Assembly (NCBI GenBank): GCA_963971535.1
Contig: OZ020586.1
Coordinates: forward strand, 78,410,412-78,474,411
Source of the DNA: Notolepis coatsorum
Taxonomy: Eukaryota > Chordata > Actinopteri > Aulopiformes > Paralepididae
Direction: 5' to 3'
Length of the DNA stretch: 64,000 nt
Part shown: one piece after another, positions 60,917-64,000 of the stretch
How positions within the stretch are numbered: position 1 is the stretch's first letter
Layout: each line of letters opens with the position of its first letter
The notes under the pieces: model-generated
What the model was told of the DNA's origin: nothing
What the model saw: only the letters and a program-made list of their open reading frames with translations
The model's database searches: none
Program-made: the position numbers and the translations under genes

Positions 60917-63250
60917 CTTTATTAATCCCCTTATGGAAATTCAGGGTATCTCGCAGCTCACATAGTATACAGACATTGACCGTTCCCATACAGTTGTTAC
61001 ACGTTATGTCTGCATCATGAATAAAAAATAAGTACATGATAAAATTCAATTAAATCATACCCATCAATATTAAAATAGGAGCGTGATTAGATAAAAGCAG
61101 GTGTATAAAAACAGGTGTAAAAAAACAGATGTAAAAACAGGTGTAAAAACATGTGTGTGGGTCAGAGGTCAGGTCCCCCGCACTATAATACGCTGTTGTA
61201 CAGTCTGATGGCTGTGGGGACAAAGGACCTCCTGTGCCGCTCAGTCCGTGAGTGCAGGGAGATGAGCCGTCCGCTGCGACTGCTGCTCTGCCCCACCAGG
61301 GTGTGGTGGAGAGGGTGGTTGGTATTGCCCATGATGGCCAGCAGCTTGCTCTGAGTGCGGCTCTCCACCACGGTCCCCAGTGGGTCCAGTCTCCTCCCTA
61401 CCACTGAGCCAGCCTTCTTGACCAGCTTATCCAGTCGTCTGGTATCCCTGGCCGTGGTATTACCACCCCAACAGACAGCGGCGTAGAGGAGCACACTTGA
61501 CACCACTGCCTGATAAAACATAAACAACATTTCCCCACACACATTAAAAGACCTGAGCCTCCTAAGGAAGAACAGCCTGCTCTGTCCTTTCTTGTAAAGC
61601 GCTTCCGCGTTAGCAGCCCAGGCCAGCTTATCATCTAGGTGCACGCCTAAATATTTGTATGACTGCACGAGAGTCGCAATACCGTGTACTTCGGCGCACG
61701 CCTCGCATATCGGCATGTAACTTGAGAACCGCTGAACGGATTTTGTCTATCAACAGGCAACAAATAGGGCTTTAATTCGATATATATATTGTATTAAAAA
61801 ATATCCACACCCGGGCGGCTGGGTGGCGCAGCGGACATTGCGCTCGTCACCAACGCAAGAGACACCGGGTTCGACTCCAGCTGTCGGCGTTGCCTCCGGC
61901 TTGTGCCGGCCGTCATACTAACTCAATTGGCGGGTGGAAGTCGATGGGTGGTAATCTGGACGTTGTGGACAGCGACTCCTACAGGTCGGTTGGGGGACGC
62001 CTGCACAGCAGAGACAGGAAATGGCGGGGGTAGTGTGAACCACCCACACGTTACACCTCGCCAATGAGAGTCCGCGCTGGCAGGTGAAAAGATGTGACAG
62101 GCTGCCTCCACATGTATCGGAGGGGACATGTGATGGAAGGCTTCTATCCTCTCTACAACCGGCCAGTGGGGGGCATATGCGAGCAACGTTCAAGACAGGG
62201 GAGGGGAGAATTGGCACAGTGAAATTGGGATGGGAGAAAAATGGAAAAAGTGGACCAAAAAAATATATATATGCACACCCAAACCACTAGAGGTTGCCAA
62301 AGTGGGAAAACCATCCTCAAGAGGGCCCACATGTGGGCCGTTGCATGTTAAGAGGTTGGTGAGAAGACACACTGTTCGTCTTCACGCAACCGGGTTTTTG
62401 GAACACTGCAACCGTGTTCTTTTACAACCGGAGTCCAGGGTGAAGTTTTGCGCGCATCCCGGTTGCAGTGGTTGCGTGTGGACATAGTACCAACTAAGCT
62501 CATGTGTTGTCAAGTTATTGTTATAAGGAACCCAGTCCAAACTACAACAGTCTGCATCCCCTTAACAATTGTTTGTATTGAGCCGTATTGTATTGTACCC
62601 ATTCTGCAATCTGTTAAATAACATTTTCATCCATTTATTCTACCAGCGTTAACGTTACTACGTTAATGTACGCTAGCCTCAATGCTAACTATATAAATGG
62701 AAAATGCCAATCACATTAGCATGTAGCTAACAACATCAGAGATCTTTTTGTGAGACTAAACTCTCCGCTCTTGGTGGTAAATTGTGTTGATGTTGGTTTT
62801 GTTTCATCAACAAATGAGGCAGAACACGCAGTGAATGTATCCTTTTTTGTTTATTGCACTTTTATTGCACTTTGTTTCTTGCTGCAAATAAACGCGAGGT
62901 AATTTAAAGATGGTGGGTTTCTGTTTTTGAGCAGGACGTGTAGTGATGGTTCAACCCTTCTGATTGGTTGAAAATGGCCTTCATGTTTGAACTACATGGC
63001 CACCTACTGCTTTGGCATTGTACTACATGTATATACATCACTCGGTGCAGAGTTTAAAAGTCGTGTGGACAGTTTATTTTTTTTATAATAGAAATAACGG
63101 TGTCAAAAATACCTGTGATTGTGTGGACTGGGCCTCAGTTTGTTGTGTTGTCATTTTGTTTATCCGTCAGCTGTATGATGACCCCAACATCATCATCACC
63201 AAGATGGACGCTTCAGCCAATGATGTCCCCCTGGGCTACGATGTACAAGG
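26581..63250 (+). CDS. pdia3: pdia3/ERp57-like protein disulfide isomerase gene, 11 coding exons, 3' end outside
   Basis: Eleven exons join in phase (167, 79, 118, 108, 130, 114, 126, 183, 109, 129 and 80 bp) to encode about 447 residues with the a-b-b'-a' order of ERp57, an ER thiol oxidoreductase that acts on glycoproteins with calnexin/calreticulin. Landmarks: signal peptide 1-26; first active site CGHC at 57-60; b domain with [11 protein letters not shown]; b' domain with ICPHMT-like and [10 protein letters not shown] segments; linker [12 protein letters not shown]; second active site CKHC at 405-408. Mammalian PDIA3 has about 505 residues, so some 50 residues and the retention signal are missing to the right. 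Lys in place of Gly and Met in place of the preceding Trp at site 2 suggest a diverged paralogue rather than canonical pdia3. The span exceeds 36 kb through repeat-filled introns. Confidence 0.92.
27180..27258 (+). CDS. pdia3: pdia3-like exon 2: first CGHC active site
   Basis: Acceptor CTCTCAG ends at 27179. The exon completes Trp56 and reads [20 protein letters not shown]; donor GTAAAG follows. Cys57 and Cys60 form the redox pair of domain a. Confidence 0.95.
27479..27722 (+). repeat. Tandem array of four tRNA-like units (about 62 bp each)
   Basis: Units start at 27479, 27539, 27601 and 27663. Each carries TAGCTCAATGGGTA(TA)GAGC, like a pol III A box, and GGTTAGGGGTTCCATTCC, like a B box. 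They are too short and poorly paired to be working tRNAs. They lie in intron 2. Confidence 0.75.
28040..28490 (+). repeat. CT-rich satellite before exon 3
   Basis: Three units of roughly 60-115 bp share CTATTTCTCTCTCACCTT and CTACCCCCTCCTC, each ending in an expanded (CT)n run. The tract runs straight into the exon 3 acceptor. Long Leu/Ser frames across it are artefacts. Confidence 0.92.
28492..28609 (+). CDS. pdia3: pdia3-like exon 3: end of domain a
   Basis: It starts [20 protein letters not shown]; the Val-Tyr-Pro motif carries the cis-proline of the thioredoxin fold. It ends in a split Asp codon. The acceptor follows a very long CT-rich tract. Confidence 0.93.
28761..28868 (+). CDS. pdia3: pdia3-like exon 4: start of domain b
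   Basis: It reads [20 protein letters not shown] and ends IDHYDASVV with a split Gly codon before donor GTAAGA (28869). The last 18 bases plus donor are the founding unit of a tandem array in intron 4, so alternative donors exist downstream in the same frame. Confidence 0.9.
28851..29165 (+). repeat. Minisatellite of duplicated exon 4 end plus splice donor (42-45 bp units)
   Basis: Seven full units and one partial unit each contain TATGATGCCAGTGTTGTAG (or TTTTAG) followed by GTAAG, GTACG or GTATG and ACCTTCTATACTCTGA. Donor-like GT positions are 28869, 28911, 28956, 28998, 29040, 29082 and 29124: spacing 42 bp, once 45. The frame stays open through all units. The first unit contains the real end of exon 4. 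Confidence 0.93.
29166..29626 (-). mobile_element. Tc1-like transposon remnant splitting the minisatellite
   Basis: The right end (GCGTTTATATTTTTGTTCAG then TGTA) is the terminal sequence of a Tc1-type element at a TA site. On the - strand, 29190-29287 reads [20 protein letters not shown], the helix-turn-helix start of Tc1 transposase. The rest of the transposase is deleted. Confidence 0.8.
29627..29705 (+). repeat. Last two units of the exon 4 donor minisatellite
   Basis: Two more units follow the Tc1 remnant, with GT positions at 29642 (GTACAA) and 29685 (GTAAGA). The last unit keeps the strong GTAAGA of the genuine donor. Confidence 0.88.
29921..30704. mobile_element. TTAA-flanked MITE with internal (GA)n
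   Basis: TTAA (29917-29920) then AGGTCCTGTG; the right end is CAAGTCCCCT then TTAA (30705-30708). It is the same family as 10183-10605, enlarged here by a GA-rich block at about 30215-30297. Confidence 0.75.
30773..30798 (+). repeat. (CT)n run forming the exon 5 acceptor tract
   Basis: An uninterrupted CT repeat immediately before TAG/exon 5. Confidence 0.95.
30801..30930 (+). CDS. pdia3: pdia3-like exon 5: domain b
   Basis: It reads [20 protein letters not shown] and continues to [10 protein letters not shown]; donor GTGAGT at 30931. The acceptor is preceded by a (CT)n run. Confidence 0.92.
31030..31755 (+). repeat. Dispersed repeat A, copy 1
   Basis: It shares long blocks with the - strand of 60400-61790: GTTACATGCCGATATG, TCACTCATTTATGAACGG, GTTACTCTATTTCATTAGCA and AAATGGCCAATTTTGGGGGC. 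The class is not identified; non-coding. Confidence 0.75.
31770..31996 (-). mobile_element. tRNA-derived SINE (family C)
   Basis: On the - strand AGGGGTGACAGTGGCTTAGC, then AGGTAGAGCAG, and a B box CCCGGTTCGATTCCCGC; the body has the fish SINE phrase CTTGAGCAAGACACTTAACC. It is adjacent to repeat A. Confidence 0.8.
32075..32300. repeat. Imperfect minisatellite
   Basis: Repeats of GTTAGTTCATGTGGTGATTA with variable GGG(T/C)(T/C)AGT insertions, about nine units. Confidence 0.85.
32465..32622. repeat. Minisatellite, 27-28-bp unit
   Basis: Five to six units of GATCCCCTGTTGGAGACTAA followed by AGGTTTAG or GGTTTGG. Confidence 0.9.
32740..32875. repeat. Tandem repeat, about three units
   Basis: Units of roughly 45 bp carry AGTATCAAGTATTAAAGCAC and TATATTAAATGTACC; it ends 45 bp before exon 6. 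Confidence 0.85.
32920..33033 (+). CDS. pdia3: pdia3-like exon 6: b/b' junction
   Basis: It reads [20 protein letters not shown] and ends with a split Ile codon; donor GTAAGT at 33034. A hAT MITE begins 22 bases after the donor. Confidence 0.92.
33056..33262. mobile_element. hAT-type MITE near the exon 6 donor
   Basis: The ends are TAGGGCTGCACAATT and AATTGTGCAGCCCTA; flanks GTCTGTGT/GTCTGTCT form an 8-bp duplication with one mismatch. 207 bp. Confidence 0.87.
33314..34004. mobile_element. hAT-type MITE with nested SINE/LINE tail
   Basis: The ends are TAGGGCTGACCCCGA and CGGGGACAGCCCTA, with a perfect 8-bp duplication GATAATAG (33306-33313 and 34005-34012). A fish retroposon tail (TAAGTCGCTTTGGATAAAAG near 33708) is inserted at about 33560-33770; the truncated sister copy at 45725 lacks it. 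Confidence 0.9.
34296..35332. mobile_element. hAT-type MITE (GATACC-rich) in the LINE
   Basis: The ends are TAGAGTTGTTTTGATACC and GGTATCGGAACATCTCTA, with a perfect 8-bp duplication CAAAGGAC (34288-34295 and 35333-35340). 1037 bp, no transposase. Confidence 0.92.
35577..35924. mobile_element. hAT-type MITE (GATATCGG-rich) in the LINE
   Basis: The ends are TAGGGATGTCCGATATT and AATATCGAGCATCCCTA. Flanks GTTTCTGGCC and GTTTCTGC suggest an imperfect 8-bp duplication. 348 bp. Confidence 0.82.
36737..36874. repeat. Small foldback element
   Basis: The arm GTTAGCCTAGCTTAGCACAA continuing TGAATGGAAGTGGACA pairs with the reverse of TGTCCGCTTCCATTCATTGT continuing GCTATGCTAGGCTAAC (about 40 bp, few mismatches). 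The loop is about 50 bp. Confidence 0.87.
36969..37856. mobile_element. piggyBac-like MITE
   Basis: TTAA (36965-36968) then CTCTTTCTGCACC; right end GGTACTCAATGAG then TTAA (37857-37860). A C-run lies at about 37494-37518. It shares the (T)AACTC...GAGTTAA layout with 56070-57455. Confidence 0.78.
38076..38201 (+). CDS. pdia3: pdia3-like exon 7: domain b'
   Basis: It reads [20 protein letters not shown] and ends at KGSNYWRNR, the highly conserved ERp57 segment; donor GTACAC, followed by a CA repeat. Confidence 0.93.
38382..38775 (-). repeat. Solo LTR, Gypsy-like
   Basis: On the - strand it begins TGTGGCAACCCC and ends GGAATTGCCACA (8-bp inverted ends), flanked by a 4-bp duplication ACTA (38378-38381 and 38776-38779). 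It contains TATAAAG and AATAAA in promoter and poly(A) positions. It begins 180 bp after exon 7. Confidence 0.82.
38780..39439. other. Intron 7, no clear feature
   Basis: No host exon was seen. It may be further decayed sequence of the adjacent hAT transposase relic. Confidence 0.4.
39440..39720 (-). pseudogene. hAT transposase C-terminal (dimerisation) domain relic
   Basis: The - strand reads [20 protein letters not shown], then [20 protein letters not shown] and [17 protein letters not shown], the hAT C-terminal dimerisation pattern (W, then ST...CES.FS..., then LNDCLRLA). Only this segment remains. It stops just before the pyrimidine tract of exon 8. Confidence 0.8.
39772..39893 (+). repeat. 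CT-rich tract before exon 8
   Basis: Compound (CT)n, TTTCT and CCTCC runs continue into the exon 8 acceptor. A similar tract at 38027-38075 precedes exon 7. Confidence 0.9.
39894..40076 (+). CDS. pdia3: pdia3-like exon 8: end of domain b'
   Basis: It reads [20 protein letters not shown] and ends TMREEF plus a split Thr codon; donor GTGAGT. It is the largest exon seen, followed by the 19.5-kb intron 8. Confidence 0.93.
40084..40370. repeat. piggyBac-like MITE fragments (TTAACCTCTTAAG family)
   Basis: Two left ends, TTAACCTGTTAAGCCCGAT and TTAACCTCTTAAGCTCGAT, lie about 50 bp apart. They are followed by sequence also seen at 9370-9480 (GTTACTAGGCTTGAGTAAAT) and, inverted, at 42480-42560. Confidence 0.65.
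40371..40496 (+). mobile_element. LINE reverse transcriptase fragment, left part
   Basis: The + strand reads [13 protein letters not shown] near its end, preceded by a segment resembling LDYCNALFTGL, the C-terminal RT region of fish L2/Rex-type LINEs. It continues at 42660-42745 ([17 protein letters not shown] with one change), so the MITE block between them inserted into this LINE. Confidence 0.7.
40501..41406. mobile_element. piggyBac-like MITE
   Basis: TTAA (40497-40500) then CACTTTCAGTGCCCACCACG; the right end carries GGTGGGCATTC and AAGTC before TTAA (41407-41410). Its interior is homologous, in reverse, to 54905-55490. No transposase. Confidence 0.75.
41411..42655. mobile_element. TTAA-type MITE with nested hAT MITE
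   Basis: The left end TTAACGCCTTAAGCTGTAA and right end CTACAGCTTAACGGGTAT are inverted versions of each other; the right TTAA is not intact. Internal blocks match 9370-9600 in reverse. Confidence 0.6.
41932..42466. mobile_element. hAT-type MITE
   Basis: The ends are CAGGGGTCGGCAACC and GGTTGCCTACCCCTG, with a perfect 8-bp duplication GTTTATAT (41924-41931 and 42467-42474). 535 bp. Confidence 0.93.
42660..42745 (+). mobile_element. LINE reverse transcriptase fragment, right part
   Basis: It continues the LINE fragment of 40371-40496: [15 protein letters not shown] is the usual sequence just after the SLHW motif. Confidence 0.68.
42757..43620 (-). mobile_element. LINE C-terminal RT fragment (Rex1/CR1-L2-like), with SINE insertion
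   Basis: On the - strand from 43620: [20 protein letters not shown], then CPLP-like and [20 protein letters not shown] segments, as in the C-terminal domain of fish CR1/L2 LINE polymerases, then 3' UTR ending in a TAAAGTATA-like tail. Frames are shifted. A family A SINE sits at 42867-43359. Its 5' end runs into the 35-bp minisatellite, which repeats part of this RT. Confidence 0.8.
42867..43359 (+). mobile_element. tRNA-derived SINE (family A) with hairpin head
   Basis: It starts GCGGTTAGGTGGCCGAGCGG (A-box-like) and ends in an A-rich tail. A perfect 15-bp duplication CAAGTATCACGAAAA flanks it (42852-42866 and 43360-43374). Unlike the family members at 58399 and 61813, the B-box region is replaced by a perfect 27-bp hairpin (42903-42929 with 42936-42962). 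Confidence 0.93.
43614..43917. repeat. 35-bp minisatellite, block 1
   Basis: About 8.5 units of TTATGCAGCACATCAGCAGC then TGGCGTACCATACTG. Because 35 is not a multiple of three, all frames stay open; encoded peptides are artefacts. Confidence 0.95.
43918..44584. mobile_element. PIF/Harbinger-type MITE 1 in the minisatellite
   Basis: The ends are GGGCATGCGTCCA and TGGACGCGGGCCC (inverted repeats with two mismatches), flanked by the 3-bp duplication TTA (43915-43917 and 44585-44587), the Harbinger signature. 667 bp, no transposase. Confidence 0.82.
44585..44867. repeat. 35-bp minisatellite, block 2
   Basis: Eight units, some with CAGCCTGCGTACC in place of CAGCTGGCGTACC. Confidence 0.95.
44868..45465. 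mobile_element. PIF/Harbinger-type MITE 2 in the minisatellite
   Basis: The ends are CCTTCCCATAGTCGAGCGGA and TCCGCTCAACTATGGGAGGA (inverted, continuing through CCGTACACGGA), flanked by TTA (44865-44867 and 45466-45468). 598 bp. Confidence 0.85.
45466..45600. repeat. 35-bp minisatellite, block 3
   Basis: Three and a half units; the last carry CAGCAGCAG in place of CTTCAGCAG. Confidence 0.93.
45725..46100. mobile_element. hAT-type MITE, truncated copy
   Basis: AGTCGACTAATCGGTCGAAA and the following body match 33314-34004, without the nested tail; the right end is missing. Confidence 0.8.
46297..47702 (+). repeat. 5' LTR of BEL/Pao copy 2
   Basis: TGTTGTGAAGGATC to CCCCTCAGTTACA, with an AT microsatellite near 46325 and C-runs near 47287 and 47320. 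Open frames inside it are not credible genes. Confidence 0.95.
47705..47720 (+). promoter_or_regulatory. Primer-binding site, tRNA-Tyr, BEL/Pao copy 2
   Basis: TGGTCCTTCGAGCCGG, two bases after the LTR, identical to copy 1. Confidence 0.87.
47747..48706 (+). pseudogene. BEL/Pao copy 2 Gag N-terminal frame, broken by frameshift
   Basis: It begins [19 protein letters not shown] like copy 1, followed by acidic Pro-rich sequence and an Arg/Glu-rich coiled coil (residues about 165-260). After [10 protein letters not shown] the frame departs from copy 1 and stops at 48706. The correct sequence continues in the frame read from 48597, so one extra base (likely in the seven-C run at 48620-48626) caused the break. 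Copy 1 needs no shift here, which argues against programmed frameshifting. Confidence 0.88.
48597..53243 (+). CDS. BEL/Pao copy 2 Gag-Pol main frame, integrase core deleted
   Basis: From about 48640 this frame is homologous to copy 1: Gag domain; CPYC and CSRCDGAH knuckles; protease [14 protein letters not shown] (DDG near 50067); reverse transcriptase with SGDIKGMF and FYMDN (51318-51332); RNase H with [11 protein letters not shown] (about 51886) and RLELCAAL. It then keeps more than copy 1: an integrase zinc-domain beginning ([11 protein letters not shown], near 52762) which breaks off at about 52797-52830, followed by the post-integrase segment [12 protein letters not shown]...[15 protein letters not shown] and the DUF5641-like end. 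The rest of the zinc site and the whole DDE core are absent. The apparent start at 48597 is only the open end of this frame. Confidence 0.9.
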   Translation: MTNRPSLDPPADPLPRPVQARPSYKEGAAYTAEKLNKRLQDLEDLIEEEEGEEENQARRQHSTPPDQQVPYSPGYTPAALRYRPPTLFTGEHDARPAPRNSTWTSGPWYPASTSPQRGARGDSPRRSLPQRSPMYQPSTASYNATPSFPDFAYESRAQYTELRMCLETMMVDVADERHKYAILLKHLKVPRAHNIALAYATSSTPYTAALAALDQRYGRIWDYVIQEIRHIDRLPPATDNRSLDDLSIKVQSLVGMLGAQREKGMHELYANSNVERILEKLPPARQERFRRQRDYRDPNGPEPSLLDLADFLAREVSSLRLDTFGRSTASSREGPRRINDGRRSVTVMHQSESVPSSKSHSTPSRKEKWKIACPYCEKEHWLSQCDLFTKMNAEEVSQWIKSNRRCYRCARPHMAAECRLKKRCSRCDGAHLDILHDSNGRRPTPAPRSGTKASVMYIDPASSSGAQVLLKVVRVTLSYQDKVMDTYAVLDDGSEKTLLLASAATQLGLRGSKNEMTIRTIRRDLKTIKGENVSFTIAANGQPERRYKITNAFTSQEIGLSQYTYPVTKLMDKYVHLRQLPIPLIDGATPTLLIGSDHAELIVPIDRVHTGPRGCPAAVETRLGWTLQGPLAKSLNRTAATSCFHSRTTEEDTTLLQHVERLWTLETMPFKNEKKDIRSKEDIYAINLLEQGTKRVTVGGVMRYATPLLRREGMPTFHAKKDATERYLLNTERRLAKDPAQESVYRAEIEKLITAGHVTKIDIKEADQTTESWYVPHHKVHHNGKDRIVFNCSYQIGSQNLNKELLPGPTLGPSLLGVLLRFRQDKVAISGDIKGMFLQVRLVEKDKPLLRFLWREKIGDENPAIYQWEVLPFGTTCSLCCATFALQKHVTEDPAADEEVQHSVKNSFYMDNCLQSVSTQEEAEALLIKLRASLIKGGFDLRQWASSDPHVLRSLSSADKAASSETWMATIPGEAQEMTLGLVWRFKTDSLHYRHKPLAPEQGRSTAIPTTRRSVYRTLARQYDPLGCILPYTTRAKMIVRALWDKDQGWDDPIPAHLASTWREWETELRSLPGVNIRRSYFPSTVRPETCEIDLHVFSDASEVAYGSVAYLRAQEKGGKIHTAFILARSRIAPRKQQSIPRLELCAALAGAHLATLIQRELTIPVHRTILWSDSTTVLTWIKSDSCRYKVFVGVRVTEIQELTEEASWRYVDTKHNPADVITRGMSLDDLTRRNIYSDGPEFLKLPEGDWPTPTPREASNEEAENKKPMFCGLSTVASTDPNIDDCITLESAQQRTFLRHHPEIQSTTDMSAADYEEAELLLLQQAQRDSFPDELDCLQGGNPVPSDSRLIHLAPESDAHNLIRVGGRLRRAPDLPNDIKYPIVLNSRHKVTELIIKKYVSSDVADVDPVTPRTLLMGRLDPALPQTMYRPEEANGRRMWRYSQVLADKFWSSFLLHYLPSLQTRQKWVKERDNLTEGTVVMIIDQSLPRAMWPAGRVSKVITGADGKVRAAEVLVQGRIYTRPVARLIELPRLPDTIDDDHDPMTL
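53327..53336 (+). promoter_or_regulatory. Polypurine tract, BEL/Pao copy 2
   Basis: AGGGGGCGGC directly before the 3' LTR. Confidence 0.75.
53337..54736 (+). repeat. 3' LTR of BEL/Pao copy 2
   Basis: 1400 bp, near-identical to 46297-47702, with AT repeats shortened by 6 bp. Confidence 0.95.
54909..56065. mobile_element. piggyBac-like MITE mosaic
   Basis: TTAA (54905-54908) then CACTTTGATTGCC. The segment 54950-55490 is the reverse of 40501-41406 (shared TCTAATCTGCCCGTCG and ACGCTAGATTATCGATAGTA). The segment 55500-55610 matches 41630-41700 in reverse, and 55690-55910 matches 9660-9900 (GACGTTCACAGAAAGGTA, GGTGTGAGCTGGGTAG). The right end is unclear. Confidence 0.65.
56070..57455. mobile_element. 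piggyBac-like MITE with nested LINE tail and (GT)n
   Basis: TTAA (56066-56069) then CTCATTCAGCGCC; the right end is GGCGTCCATTGAG then TTAG (57456-57459), a one-base decayed TTAA. A GT microsatellite lies at about 56570-56593 and a retroposon tail (CAAATCGAATCAAATTTATT) at about 56893-57190. Confidence 0.65.
57569..57993. mobile_element. hAT-type MITE (TTCGAAGC-rich)
   Basis: The ends are TAGGGCTGTCTT and AAGGTCAGCCCTA, with a perfect 8-bp duplication ATAATTAT (57561-57568 and 57994-58001). Confidence 0.9.
58020..58130 (+). mobile_element. Retroposon 3' tail (RTE/SINE type)
   Basis: GTGAAGCACTTTGGGCTGC, then AAAAGTGCTATACAAATAA and (ATT)n, a common fish LINE/SINE tail. Nothing recognisable follows up to 58370. 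Confidence 0.6.
58399..58866 (+). mobile_element. tRNA-derived SINE (family A) in a minisatellite
   Basis: The head has TGGCGCAGTGGGCAAGGCGC and GCTGGGTTCGAGCCCAGC (B box), the body has ACAGCGACTCCTACAGGTC, and the tail is A-rich. A perfect 13-bp duplication GAGGTCGCACTAG lies at 58386-58398 and 58867-58879, itself part of a minisatellite unit. Confidence 0.94.
58867..59395. repeat. Minisatellite, about 30-bp unit, about 18 copies
   Basis: Units of AGGTCGCACTAGGAGCAGAA followed by AACAAGGAG, with variants (TCCCACT, GGCAGACT). One unit lies left of the SINE (58374-58398). Located 180 bp before exon 9. Confidence 0.95.
59573..59681 (+). CDS. pdia3: pdia3-like exon 9: linker to domain a'
   Basis: After one base completing Thr it reads [20 protein letters not shown], then KSEPIPE, the linker before a'. 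Acceptor TTTTCCAG, donor GTAGGT. Confidence 0.94.
59766..59894 (+). CDS. pdia3: pdia3-like exon 10: second active site, CKHC
   Basis: It reads [20 protein letters not shown], then [20 protein letters not shown]. The active-site codons are at 59844-59855. ERp57 proteins normally have APWCGHC here; this copy has SPMCKHC, so both redox Cys are kept but the middle Gly is Lys and the Trp is Met. Confidence 0.94.
59895..60195. repeat. Minisatellite at the start of intron 10
   Basis: Irregular 30-45-bp units of CTTCTCACACAGAAACCACA followed by CACAATCATAAG, beginning directly at the exon 10 donor. Confidence 0.88.
60400..61790 (-). repeat. Dispersed repeat A, copy 2, split by a LINE
   Basis: Parts at 60400-60861 and 61673-61790 are the reverse complement of 31030-31755; the LINE 60862-61672 separates them. 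About 90 bp of repeat A is missing around the junction. Confidence 0.78.
60862..61672 (-). mobile_element. LINE 3' end with RT C-terminus (Rex1/CR1-L2-like)
   Basis: The - strand frame at 61183-61672 reads [20 protein letters not shown], then [20 protein letters not shown] and [20 protein letters not shown], the conserved thumb region after RT in fish CR1/L2-group LINEs, and ends [13 protein letters not shown]. It is uninterrupted over about 160 codons. The 3' UTR ends GGAAATTCAGGG-complement and a long (TATC)n tail (60862-60915 on the + strand as GATA). 5'-truncated. Confidence 0.85.
61813..62260 (+). mobile_element. tRNA-derived SINE (family A)
   Basis: The head is TGGGTGGCGCAGCGGACATT, the B box CCGGGTTCGACTCCAGC, and the body is shared with 58399 and 42867. 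Flanks AATATCCACACCC and ATATGCACACCC suggest a target duplication with small changes. Confidence 0.88.
62261..63170. other. Rest of intron 10, no gene seen
   Basis: It contains the second copy of the dispersed repeat of 12940-13045 (at 62560-62625). Otherwise unremarkable. Confidence 0.5.
63171..63250 (+). CDS. pdia3: pdia3-like exon 11: domain a', continues outside
   Basis: It reads [20 protein letters not shown] and then LGYDVQG; donor GTGAGG at 63251. The remaining exons (about 50 residues including the cis-Pro loop and ER retention signal) lie beyond the window. Confidence 0.93.
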
Positions 63251-63589
63251 GTGAGGGTGTGTGTGTGGTCCCTTTATTTAGAAAAAGGCAGTTTGATGGT
63301 GATTTCAGTTTTACCATGGTACAGGCCATAACTATGTTTGACAGTGTTTTCTGCTATATTTAATTCATTACTTTTTTATGGTTAACTCCTCTTGGAGGCA
63401 TAACTTTGACTGTACATGTTGTTATTCCTCACCGACCGGCTTTTTGTACATTCTTCCCCTGGAGAGGGAGAGCTTCTCTATACGTCCCTAAAATCTGACT
63501 TGTATGTGTGACGTCACTAATAGGTTGAACATATCATGGTCCAGTGTGGTAACTTGACACCTTTATCTTCAGGTGGCGGGGGAAGGGAT

Positions 63590-64000
63590 GACCGGAAGGA
63601 GGGGGGAGGAGAGGGTGAGGGGCACAGGCAGGAGGGGGGAGGAGAGGGTGAGGGGCACAGGCAGGAGGGGGGGAGGAGAGGGTGAGGGGTACAGGCAGGA
63701 GGGGGGAGGAGAGGGTGAAGGGCACAGGCAGGAGAGGGGGAGGAGAGGGTGAAGGGTACAGGCAGGAGGGGGAGGAGAGGGTGAAGGGCACAGGCAGGAG
63801 GGGGGAGGAGAGGGTGAGGGGCACAGGCAGGAGGGGGGAGGAGAGGGTGAAGGGCACAGGCAGGAGGGGGGAGGAGAGGGTGAGGGGCACAGGCAGGAGG
63901 GGAGAGGGTGAGGGCACAGGCAGGAGAGGGGAGGAGAGGGTGAGGGCACAGGCAGGAGAGTGGGAGGTGAGGGTGAGGGGCACAGGCAGGAAGGGGGAGG
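63590..64000. repeat. G-rich minisatellite at window end
   Basis: About twelve units of GGAGAGGGTGAGGGGCACAG followed by GCAGGAGGGGGGA, 33-36 bp each, continuing off the right edge. Pro/Ser-rich frames on the - strand are artefacts. The strand asymmetry (G-runs of 4-7) would permit G-quadruplexes. Confidence 0.94.

Noticed and set aside
63534-63983. Pro/Ser-rich - strand frames
   Set aside because: They are artefacts of the G-rich minisatellite; no start context or homology.

Overview
The window looks like teleost fish nuclear DNA. It has vertebrate GT-AG introns and a dense load of fish-type repeats: BEL/Pao and Gypsy LTR elements, LINEs with short (GATA)n-type tails, tRNA-derived SINEs, and many hAT, piggyBac-like, Harbinger and Tc1 MITEs. 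The species cannot be fixed from the sequence. Only two host genes are supported, both on the + strand.

Layout. (1) 1-8907: the 3' end of a gon4l-like gene. Two coding exons (3849-3951 and 8794-8907, with the stop codon) encode the end of a C-terminal Myb/SANT-like domain. The rest is intron filled by a Gypsy remnant (1-3237), SINEs, MITEs and LINE tails. (2) 8908-26350: intergenic repeat desert, with a large imperfect palindrome (about 8940-12664), nested MITEs and an almost pristine BEL/Pao element on the - strand (13958-21926). (3) 26581 to beyond the right edge: a pdia3/ERp57-like protein disulfide isomerase gene. Eleven coding exons run from the signal peptide to the second catalytic thioredoxin domain and encode about 447 of an expected ~500 residues; the C-terminus and ER-retention signal lie outside. 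Its introns total about 35 kb and hold almost every repeat class, including a second BEL/Pao element (46297-54736, + strand) in the 19.5-kb intron 8.

Gene biology. The isomerase gene has the a-b-b'-a' order expected of an ER thiol oxidoreductase. The first active site is the standard CGHC (residues 57-60). The second is CKHC with the preceding Trp replaced by Met, which suggests a diverged paralogue.

Most notable observations: two BEL/Pao copies with perfect 5-bp target duplications and near-identical LTR pairs, both lacking the integrase catalytic core through different in-frame deletions; an array of in-frame duplicated splice donors at the exon 4/intron 4 boundary; a 35-bp minisatellite apparently derived from a LINE reverse transcriptase, hit twice at the same unit position by Harbinger-type MITEs; a SINE whose tRNA head became a perfect 27-bp hairpin; and a LINE tail that supplies the polypyrimidine tract of the last gon4l intron. 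No defence system, operon or CRISPR array is present. All identifications come from reading the sequence and family knowledge; no database search was run.
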